A stretch of DNA of 18,105 nucleotides from Flavobacteriaceae bacterium (GTDB lineage Bacteria; Bacteroidota; Bacteroidia; Flavobacteriales; Flavobacteriaceae): assembly GCA_018623955.1 (NCBI GenBank), contig JAAZUX010000001.1, forward strand, positions 1 to 18,105, read 5' to 3'. Under the pieces are notes generated by a model that was given only the letters and a program-made list of their open reading frames with translations, was not told the DNA's origin and ran no database searches. Positions 6,799 to 15,100 of the stretch are shown in pieces (positions within the stretch are counted from its first letter, which is position 1; each line of letters begins with the position of its first letter). The translations under genes were made by a program, and so were the position numbers.

Positions 6799-9700
6799 AT
6801 GAAACAATTTATTTACGCGATTACCTTGTTTATAGGTATCTATGTGGTCAATGCGCAGCAGACCATAACGGGAAAAGTTCAAGACCAAGACGGGCTTGAT
6901 CTTCCTGGTGCATCAATTGTAGTTGAAGGTACTTCTAATGCAACTACATCTGATTTTGATGGAAACTTCTCAATTTCTGCCAACAATGGTGATAAACTGA
7001 TCATCAGTTTTGTAGGTTACAAAGCTGCAGAAATTACAGTTGATGGCAACAGCATAATGGCAACATTACAATTATCCACAGAGTTGGAGGAAGTTGTTGT
7101 TACGGGATATGGTGTATACGACAAGAAAAGATATACGGGTAGTGCCGTCACAATTGACGCAGAACCGATCAGTCGTAAAAACATTTCCAACATTTCAAGA
7201 GGTTTGATTGGAGAAGCTTCCGGTTTAACAGTAGTGAACAACTCCGGACAACCGGGTAGTAATTCTACTGTTAGGATTAGAGGTAAAGCAGGTTCTGTAA
7301 ATGGTAATTCAGCACCGCTATATGTATTGGATGGTGTACCATACAATGGAAACATTAACGCCATCAATCCAAATGACATTGAATCCACTACCATTCTTAA
7401 AGATGCTGCGGCCACCGCTATCTATGGAAACAGGGGTGCCAATGGTGTAATCTTAATTACCACCAAAAGAGGGGATGCTGATGAAGCTAGAATTTCCGTT
7501 GACATTAAGTCGGGAACAAACATGGACTACCTACCTAGATATTCCGTCATTGAATCTCCTGAAAGATGGACAGAAATTGTATGGGAATCTCTAAGTAACA
7601 GAGGTACTGGTCTTGGTCAAAATGGAGCAGATTACGCACAAGCAAGATTATTTAGTTCAGCAGGTATAGACCCAAAATACAACATGTGGAATGCTGCCGG
7701 AGATGCGCTGATTGATCCTTCCACAGGTACTTTTAATTCGTCGGTGGGCAGAAGATACGATCCCGAAGTTTGGAGGGATTATGCTTTTAACGATGCCAGA
7801 AGAAATGAGGTTAATTTTAGCATCAGTGGAGGAAGTAAAACTACTCAGTATTACTATTCCGTTGGGGCCTTAGAAGATGTTGGATATGGTATAAATTCTG
7901 ATTTCAGAAGGTATTCTACACGTCTTAATTTAGATTTTAAACCTTACGAGTGGCTCACTGCCAAAACGAATTTTGGATATTCTTATGCAGCATCCAACTT
8001 TAATGGACAGTCAGACGATTCCGGAAGTATTTTTTGGACAACAGCCAACATGCCAAGAATTTATCCATTGTTTGAAAGAGATGTAGATGGTAATAAAATC
8101 AAGGATGTCTATGGCGGTTATAAATATGATTACGGTGAAGGTAGAGGATTTGCTGGTTTGACCAACTCAATCGGTGATGCATATTACGACACTGACAAAG
8201 ATTTAATCCACAACTTAAATATCAATCAACAACTCTCTATCGCGCTGATGGACGGTGTTAAGTTTGAATCGCTGTTCTCTATCAATTATTTGATGGATAA
8301 CACTGATTTGGTCTCTGATCCAACATATGGATCATCCAGAGGTCAGGGAGGGTACATTTCAAAAACCAAACTGCAGCAGACCAATTGGACAGTCAGAAAT
8401 GCTCTGAGATTTGAAAGACAACTTTCAGACAGATTTTTCTTGATGGGTTTCCTTGCTCATGAATCAGAAAGATATGAGTCAAGCACCATGAACGCCAATA
8501 AGTACACTCTGCTTCAACCCAGAGGGCCTATTTCTGTAGAATTAGACAACGCTGTAAAAAACAACACTTCGTCTTCTTCAACATCGGCTGTGTCTAGAGA
8601 GGCATATGTGGCTTATTTCAACTTAAAAGTAGATGAAGCATATAACATTGCCGTTGATTTTAGAAGAGATGCCACTTCAATTTTTCCAAACAACAAGTGG
8701 GGTAATTTTGGATCAGTGAGTTTAGGTTGGATTATCTCAGAAGAAGACTTCTTTAATGTTTCTAGTATCAGTTTCTTAAAATTAAGAACAAGTTATGGTA
8801 TTTTGGGAGAAGCTTTAGGTGAAGGTTTTTATCCTGGTTATGATCGAATCGATGTTAAAAATCTCAACGACGAAGTTGCAACTGTTTTCATCTCTAAGGG
8901 AAATGCAGACTTAACTTGGGAAGCTGGTAAACAGTTCAATTTGGGGGTTGATATAGAATCTACTTATGCCAACGCCACCATTGATTTTTACTCTAAAAAC
9001 AGGGACGATATGTTCTTTACAAGAAATGTAGGAACTTCATTGGGGTATAGAAGTATCTTGGTGAATGATGGTAGCCTCAAGAACTGGGGTATTGAGTTTA
9101 CGGTAGACAAAGACATCATTAAAACCAACGATTTTAACCTCAACCTCAGAGTATTAGGATCGATTGAAAGAAATGAACTTACCGAATTGCCTTATGATCC
9201 CGCTGCTGGTAGAAGAAAGTATTTTGAATCCAATGGAGCTTATGGGCTAGGTAAAGGACACAGTTCATACGAGTTTTATATGAGAGACTATGCGGGTGTT
9301 AACCCTGATAATGGATATGCACAGTGGTACAGAAACTATGATGACAAGAACAGTAACGGTTCATGGGATGATGGTGAAGAAATCGAAGATTTATTCGAAT
9401 ACAAAATCGAAAATCCAAACGCCAATATCCTGGAAGACAAGGTTGAAAAATATGTAGATGCAACCAAAAGGTTTACTGGAAAAACTGCCATCCCCGACAT
9501 GTATGGGTCGATTACAGTATCCGCAAACTACAAAGCCTTTGACATGAGAGCAATTTTCAGCTATGGATTTGGAGGGTATGCCTACGACAATGCATATGCT
9601 GATTTTATGGATAATGAATCTGCCGGTAATTCTCAACAATTTCATACCGATATTGAAAACAGATGGAAGCAGGCCGGAGATGTTACGGACGTTCCTATTT

Positions 9701-9984
9701 TGAACTCTAACCTTCAAGTTAATCAGGCAAGTACCTCTACCCGATTTTTGATAGAAGCTGATTATTTCAATTTCTCCAATATTCAAGTAGGTTACACGCT
9801 TCCTGAAAGTTTGACTCAGAAAATTAATGCCTCCAATATAAGGGTTTATTTTACTGGGGATAACCTTATGATACTGTCCAAACGAGACGGATTCAATCCT
9901 GCATATTCACTCAGTGGAAGTACTGCAAGGTATACTTATGAACCCATGACAACATTTACTGCAGGATTAACTTTAAACTTTTAA
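6799..9984 (+). CDS. susC: SusC/RagA-family TonB-dependent outer-membrane transporter
   Basis: The 1061-residue protein has the full SusC layout. Residues 1-19 are a signal peptide (cleavage at VNA before Gln20). Residues 20-95 form the carboxypeptidase-regulatory-like N-terminal domain with the DFDGNFSI and SFVGY marks. LEEVVVTGYG at 96-105 is the TonB-box-type stretch. The plug spans about 113-225 and ends in the SusC hallmark RGANGVILITTKRG (212-225). The rest is the beta-barrel, ending in an aromatic residue (LTLNF), as outer-membrane proteins do. With its SusD partner it forms an outer-membrane gate that imports oligomers using TonB energy. The symbol denotes the family, not starch specificity: no sugar or peptide specificity can be read. 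susD begins 4 bp after the stop. Confidence 0.96.
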   Translation: MKQFIYAITLFIGIYVVNAQQTITGKVQDQDGLDLPGASIVVEGTSNATTSDFDGNFSISANNGDKLIISFVGYKAAEITVDGNSIMATLQLSTELEEVVVTGYGVYDKKRYTGSAVTIDAEPISRKNISNISRGLIGEASGLTVVNNSGQPGSNSTVRIRGKAGSVNGNSAPLYVLDGVPYNGNINAINPNDIESTTILKDAAATAIYGNRGANGVILITTKRGDADEARISVDIKSGTNMDYLPRYSVIESPERWTEIVWESLSNRGTGLGQNGADYAQARLFSSAGIDPKYNMWNAAGDALIDPSTGTFNSSVGRRYDPEVWRDYAFNDARRNEVNFSISGGSKTTQYYYSVGALEDVGYGINSDFRRYSTRLNLDFKPYEWLTAKTNFGYSYAASNFNGQSDDSGSIFWTTANMPRIYPLFERDVDGNKIKDVYGGYKYDYGEGRGFAGLTNSIGDAYYDTDKDLIHNLNINQQLSIALMDGVKFESLFSINYLMDNTDLVSDPTYGSSRGQGGYISKTKLQQTNWTVRNALRFERQLSDRFFLMGFLAHESERYESSTMNANKYTLLQPRGPISVELDNAVKNNTSSSSTSAVSREAYVAYFNLKVDEAYNIAVDFRRDATSIFPNNKWGNFGSVSLGWIISEEDFFNVSSISFLKLRTSYGILGEALGEGFYPGYDRIDVKNLNDEVATVFISKGNADLTWEAGKQFNLGVDIESTYANATIDFYSKNRDDMFFTRNVGTSLGYRSILVNDGSLKNWGIEFTVDKDIIKTNDFNLNLRVLGSIERNELTELPYDPAAGRRKYFESNGAYGLGKGHSSYEFYMRDYAGVNPDNGYAQWYRNYDDKNSNGSWDDGEEIEDLFEYKIENPNANILEDKVEKYVDATKRFTGKTAIPDMYGSITVSANYKAFDMRAIFSYGFGGYAYDNAYADFMDNESAGNSQQFHTDIENRWKQAGDVTDVPILNSNLQVNQASTSTRFLIEADYFNFSNIQVGYTLPESLTQKINASNIRVYFTGDNLMILSKRDGFNPAYSLSGSTARYTYEPMTTFTAGLTLNF

Positions 9985-9988
9985 TGTG

Positions 9989-11479
9989 ATGAAAAAAATA
10001 TTATATACTATATCTATATTGATTTTCTCATTCGGATGTAATGAGGAATTTCTTGAAGAATTTCCCACATCATATACCACACCCGAAAAATTAGGTGAGG
10101 CCCTTGAATTAAACCCCGGAGTGGGAAGTTCAGGTTTGCTTGGGATCTATGAATCTATGTTCGCTGTTGGAACAGGATATGAAAATGACTTCCCAAGTGG
10201 AAGAAATGACTATGACTTTGGACATCGCGGTTATGATGTATTGAGTGATATGTTGTCTGGTGACATGGTACTTGGTGGTAAGAATTATGGATGGTTGTCT
10301 GATATATCTGAACTAACTGCCACCGAAGATTACACCAATAGAAACAATTATACCATGTGGCGATATTACTATTATATCGTATTATTGGCCAACAGTACAA
10401 TTGACGCTTTTGGAGGCTCAGATGCAAATCCAGAGACTGCCGAAGCCCAACAAGGTCTTGGGCAATCACTTGGTGCAAGAGCCTACGCATACTTCTATTT
10501 ACTGAATTTGTTTGCCAATGATTTTGATAGTGCAGATTTGGTGCTTCCCATTTATACAAATTCAACAAGTGAAAATCAGCCTAAAAGCAGTGTTGCAGAT
10601 GTTATTGATTTGATCATCAATGACCTTACAAGATCCAAAACACTTCTTGCCGGATTTTCTAGAAGCGCTCCCAATATCATTGACGAGTATGTTGCCAGCA
10701 CCTATTTGGCCTACGCATATGCATTAAAAGGAGACTATACCAACGCGGCTTCAGCGGCCAAGTTTGTCATTGATAACAGTGGAAAAAGTGTTCAATCCAT
10801 TACCGAAATCGTAGGAGGGATGAACGATGTTAATGCCCTTTCCGGTAACGTTTTGTGGGGAACTGATTTGACTGTAGATAATGGTCTTGGTTTGAGATCA
10901 TGGTGGGGACAGTGTGATATTTTTACCTACAGCTATGCTTGGGCAGGTGATCCAAAAGTAGCAGATATATCCCTGTACGATCAGATTGCCGACGATGATG
11001 TTAGAAAAACTTGGTTCAGAACCAGCGGGGGTTATTCTCTTGCTCCTCATTTCAAGTTCTATCACAAAGATCGTAGAATTGGAGGGCAGAGAAATGTTAC
11101 TGCTGACTATATTTATAATCGTGTTGAGGAATTGTATTTGTTACATGCCGAGGCCGAAGCTGCACTTGGAAATGATGCTGCTGCAAGACAATCTCTAAAA
11201 GCAATTTTGGATCATAGAATTCCTGACAGCTCTTACCTGGATGCGCTCAGTGGCGCAGACCTTCAGGATGAAATCTATCTTCAGACCCGAATTGAATTGT
11301 GGGGTGAAGGTAAATCATATCTGGCAATGAAAAGACTGAGAAAAACCATTACACGTGGTTCCAATTGGTTAGATTATGCAGGTCAGTCATACAATTACAA
11401 TGACGAAAAGCTAACTTTTGAAATTCCAGAAATTGAGATTAGAAACAATCCTAATATTTCTGAACAAAACCCTAAATAG
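9989..11479 (+). CDS. susD: SusD/RagB-family surface nutrient-binding lipoprotein
   Basis: The 496-residue protein is the SusD partner of the transporter before it. The short signal peptide ends in FSFGC, giving a lipobox with Cys17 as the lipid-attached residue. The TPR-like helical part includes LGARAYAYFYLLNLFANDF and TYLAYAYALKGDYTNAASAA. The C-terminal part has VEELYLLHAEAEAALG, RIELWGEGKSYLAMKRLR and the final FEIPEIEIRNNPNISEQN, all typical SusD signatures. It captures ligand at the cell surface and closes over SusC as a lid. A GTG at 9986 immediately precedes the ATG at 9989; the ATG is preferred. Spacing of 4 bp from the susC stop means a single operon. A strong terminator follows 16 bp after the stop. 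No degrading enzyme follows, so this pair is not part of a visible complete utilisation locus. Confidence 0.95.
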   Translation: MKKILYTISILIFSFGCNEEFLEEFPTSYTTPEKLGEALELNPGVGSSGLLGIYESMFAVGTGYENDFPSGRNDYDFGHRGYDVLSDMLSGDMVLGGKNYGWLSDISELTATEDYTNRNNYTMWRYYYYIVLLANSTIDAFGGSDANPETAEAQQGLGQSLGARAYAYFYLLNLFANDFDSADLVLPIYTNSTSENQPKSSVADVIDLIINDLTRSKTLLAGFSRSAPNIIDEYVASTYLAYAYALKGDYTNAASAAKFVIDNSGKSVQSITEIVGGMNDVNALSGNVLWGTDLTVDNGLGLRSWWGQCDIFTYSYAWAGDPKVADISLYDQIADDDVRKTWFRTSGGYSLAPHFKFYHKDRRIGGQRNVTADYIYNRVEELYLLHAEAEAALGNDAAARQSLKAILDHRIPDSSYLDALSGADLQDEIYLQTRIELWGEGKSYLAMKRLRKTITRGSNWLDYAGQSYNYNDEKLTFEIPEIEIRNNPNISEQNPK

Positions 11480-11494
11480 TTTTTTTAAAACTGA

Positions 11495-11520
11495 GAAAAC
11501 CCGCTTTAAAGCGGGTTTTC
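11495..11520. terminator. Perfectly palindromic, probably bidirectional terminator after susD
   Basis: GAAAACCCGCTTT at 11495-11507 and AAAGCGGGTTTTC at 11508-11520 form a perfect 26-bp palindrome. On the plus strand it is followed by TTGTTTT, a good T tract for ending susCD transcripts. On the minus strand it is followed by TCAGTTTTAAAAAA, a weaker tract, so it could also serve a leftward gene. Such symmetric terminators commonly sit between convergent genes. Confidence 0.85.
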
Positions 11521-11537
11521 TTGTTTTAGAGCAGATC

Positions 11538-11681
11538 CTAATTGATTTTGATTCCCTTGGGAATTAAAATGGTTTTTTTCTGGTTGATTATCTTGGAAGA
11601 AAACTGGCCATTGCCTTTGGAGTAAAATAATGAGAAAAACCATTTATAGGCTAAGGAAATTTTTTGATTAATAATCCCCAT
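11538..11681 (-). CDS. Possible 47-residue basic small protein
   Basis: A short minus-strand frame opens at an ATG at 11681 and ends with TAG at 11538. It encodes a basic 47-residue peptide beginning MGIINQKISLAYKWFF, containing QFSSKIINQKK and ending ILIPKGIKIN. It has no signal peptide and no recognised family. It is convergent with susD and lies 18 bp beyond the symmetric terminator at 11495-11520, which would suit its 3' end. A purine-rich AAAGAAGAAA stretch lies upstream of the ATG. Short frames arise by chance in AT-rich DNA, so this rests on the terminator geometry and the plausible composition only. Confidence 0.35.
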   Translation of the reverse strand: MGIINQKISLAYKWFFSLFYSKGNGQFSSKIINQKKTILIPKGIKIN

Positions 11682-11893
11682 ACTTTATGGTTTCTTCTTT
11701 AACCAATTATTTTAATTGGGCATTTAGAAGTGCGACTATCAAATAGCTCTATCTCAAAGAAATTTCTTGAGTAATTAAAATACTGCATTTCTAATGTTTT
11801 AATACTTTTTTTTATTGCTCAATAATTATTAATCTATATATATTAATATTTTATGTGTTTTTTTTTAGTTTAGCTAAAGCCATTATTTAATTG
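11682..11893. other. AT-rich spacer with copy D of the 19-bp element and small dyads
   Basis: No coding frame was seen. The spacer holds CCAATTA-TTT-TAATTGG (11703-11719), the 12-bp palindrome AAGAAATTTCTT (11757-11768), and AATACTGCATTTCTAATGT (11779-11797), which matches copy A in 16 of 19 positions. A run of alternating A/T (about 11830-11855) and a T tract precede TTTAGCTAAA at 11869-11878. This has the look of a promoter region for a rightward transcript, either the short ORF or the giant gene, but no clear -7 box was found. Confidence 0.4.
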
Positions 11894-12100
11894 ATGTTTT
11901 TCGCTGAAAAATTTAGCCAAATTATCGCAAGGTTTTTAGAAAAACTAACAATAAAAGACCCTTCAACTTTTGAAATTGAAGGGATTTTTTGCATTGTTAT
12001 AGCGCCCAATTATTCCATTGAAGAAATTTCTGTTGTTGCGACTGATACATATTGTAACAACCTGAGAGAAAAATGGGTTTCCAAAGGATATATTCATTAA
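11894..12100 (+). CDS. Possible 68-residue small protein or leader ORF
   Basis: The ATG at 11894 opens a 68-codon frame beginning MFFAEKFSQIIARFLEKL and ending CNNLREKWVSKGYIH. Its TAA at 12098-12100 is one base before the ATG of the giant adhesin gene, an arrangement suggesting translational coupling. No family was recognised and no signal peptide or membrane helix stands out. A good intrinsic terminator (11953-11990) lies inside the frame, over codons for KDPSTFEIEGIF, which is unusual for a real gene. It may be a leader ORF whose translation affects the terminator, a small protein, or chance. Confidence 0.35.
   Translation: MFFAEKFSQIIARFLEKLTIKDPSTFEIEGIFCIVIAPNYSIEEISVVATDTYCNNLREKWVSKGYIH
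11953..11990 (+). terminator. Intrinsic terminator or attenuator 111 bp before the giant gene
   Basis: CCCTTCAA at 11959-11966 pairs perfectly with TTGAAGGG at 11976-11983, followed by ATTTTTT. An A-rich stretch before the stem can pair with the T run, the usual form of Bacteroidota terminators. It points rightward and no recognised gene ends just before it, so it either ends a small RNA or acts as an attenuator for the gene at 12102. Confidence 0.7.
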
Positions 12101-12101
12101 A

Positions 12102-15100
12102 ATGAAGCTTAAGTTTTCTATGAATAGAATACTCCGTGACTTAAAAAAAATTAAGTCATTTTACTGTATATTTTTTCTTATAAATGTTTTGCAATCGCCC
12201 CTGTATTCTCAATATGATACAACACATTATATCCCATACTTTGGAGATTTGACGGGAGCCAATAAAATGAGTAACCTGGAGTATGAGAGTTCGTTTGGAG
12301 GTGCCTATATCATGTTTTCTACTTTTGAACCAGGGCCTGTAAATGTTAAGGTTTACAGAAGAACTAATTCAGGGACTGATTGGACATCACAATCTATTTA
12401 TAATCAAAATATATATCCTGGTAGCCCTAAAACATGGAGTCTGGATCGGGCCAGAACAGTGGAGTTTTTTAGATATGCGACAAGCAGTAGTAAATACACT
12501 TCCGGTTGGTTAACCACAGATGATTTTGGACTTAAGATTGTTGCTTCAAAAAATATCTATGTAAGAGTGGTGTTACAGCCGGATGTTAATGATGCCGCAC
12601 CTTCAAGTTATGGAGGTGGGACAGCAACCCATGGCGCCGCATTTACATCCAAAGGAGTTACCAGAGGAGCTGGTGTTGAATTTTATACCGCTCATTTTTA
12701 TACTCAAAATAAACGTGCAAAAAGTCAAGATCAGGATTTTATAAGCGTAATGTCCTTGGAAGACGGAAATACAATCAGTCTTAATTCATCTCAAAGTTGG
12801 TATACACCCAACGGTCTTCGAGCCAATACCAACATTACTTTAGATGAGGGCGAAAGTGCTCTTTTCAAAAGGTCATGGTCATCCAACAGTCATTCCTTAG
12901 GGACTAGGGTTTATTCTACAAATGATAAAGAAATGGTTGTTACCTCCGGAAGCTGGGCAGGGAGACTTAAGGATAATGAAGGTAATTCTCAAGATTTAGG
13001 GATTGAGCAATTGGTTCCGGTTAAGGCATTAGGCAAAAAATACTTAATGAGTAAAACTAAGTCTAGGAATAATTCAAACAATTATAGAGTTGGCATTGTA
13101 GTCACTGCAGTGGAAGAGGGAACCACTTCTTATACTTTCAATGGGTCATCTTATACATTATCAAGAGGGGGTGTACGATTTCATAGAATCCCTAATTTCA
13201 ACAACAATGGAACCGGAAATGTGAGTGGAGGTCCCTATGCGGTTGTATCGGATAAAAAACTACTCGCTACTTATCAAGCTTTTGGGAATGCACAAACTGG
13301 AAAAGACAATCAATTTGGTATGACCATTCTTGGGCCGCTTTATGACAGTTATTCCTCTCCGGGTTACAACAAAATAAGTTTAGGTAACGGGTATTATGAA
13401 CATGCCGTTTGGAAAGGACAAGGAGATGAAACACTCACGCTTTTCTACATGACCAATGCAACCAATGCAGAGCTAAACTCCCTTGCTTCTGGGAAGGTTA
13501 AATTCCAAGGAACTTCTCTAAATCCAACAACTAATTTTTATACGGCGGGAAGTCAAACCATAGACGGGGAAACTTGGCAAATCAGATACAGAGAAATTGA
13601 TGATGCCGGTCGAAGCAATAATGTTGTAGCTACCTCAAATTCTGAATCCTTTTTCGATTTTAGTAGTATTGATAAGCCCGTTTATGTATGGTGGCAAGCA
13701 GGATTTGATAAACAAGGTAATGTTACTTCCATATCTCCCTATCAAGTCGGTGGTTGTGATGTTCCGACTATAACTCAACAACCCTCCATTACTCCAAATA
13801 ACGCTGATGAAGGAACTAATTCTCAGTTAAGAGTAACTACATCTCCCTCCTCTGGAGTAAGCTACACCTGGCAAATTAGCCCAGATGGAAATTCTTGGGA
13901 AAATTTATCTAGCGGTGCTGTAAGTGGGACAACTTTCTCTTCTCCAACAGCGGCCACTGTAAATCTTACAGGTCTAAGTTTAGATTTAGATGATTATCAG
14001 TTTAGGGTTGTCGTAGAAAATGCTACTGATGCAAGTTGTGTGGTTACCTCAACTGCCGTTACATTAAATGTAAACTGTACAAATCCAACAATTACAGGCC
14101 AGCCATCAGATCTAACAGTAGCCCCGGGAAGTACAGCTTCGTTTACCGCTACAGGGACTCATGCAAATGGAGTAACCTATAATTGGCAGGTTTCTACAGA
14201 CGGTGGTAGTTCATATGTTGACGCAGGTATAACAAGCTCAACAATAAACTTTAGCGACCTGGGTGTGGGCAGCCCAGGTCTTGGTAATAACGGTTGGAAA
14301 TTTAAGGTTCGCGTATATAATAGTAAGGATAACAGCTGTTTTTTAGAATCAAATGTGGCCACTTTATACGTTGTAGCAGCCAATGATTGTCCGGTTTATA
14401 ATCCGATTATTTTATCATCTAATTTAAAAGAAGACCTGGATGATATTGTATTAAATCTTAATACCTATGTAACCGATGCTGATTCAGATACCGTTTCCTA
14501 CACTAATATTAGCTCAAATAACACAACCTTAGTAGCCGCAACACTTTCGGGAACGGCCTCTTTGGTTCTTAGCTTTCAGGAAAATCAGTCCGGATCTGCC
14601 CAAATATCATTTGACTTTACCGATGGAAATTCTGGATGTGATAATACCGCCACATTCAATGTCAATATTCAGGCTGTTGATGATTGCCCTACTCTTAATA
14701 CCCCACTAAATGATTTGTCAGCTATTTGGAATAGTAACGATCAAATAATCTCACTAACTAATCTGTTTGTTGATATTGACACAACTAATTTAACTTATAC
14801 CGTCTCTAATACCGACGATTCGGTTGTAACAACAACTATATCTGGAACAAACTTAATCATCGATTTTCTAGAAAACCAATATGGTACTGTAACTGTTACT
14901 GTTGGAGTTGATCAAATAGGAGGTTACACTTCCTTTACCGCTTCAGATATTGCAACAAGTGCAGACGGTGCTAGATCTGTCTTTGCAGCAGATATGGACG
15001 GGGATGGAGATATGGATATCCTTTCTGCTTCTTGGATTGATGACACCATTGCTTGGTATGAGAACAACAATGGTGACGCCTCCTCCTGGACCGCTACTGA

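Noticed and set aside
10155..10568. 137-codon minus-strand ORF within susD
   Set aside because: Composition rich in His, Gln and Tyr is typical of an antisense shadow of an AT-rich gene.
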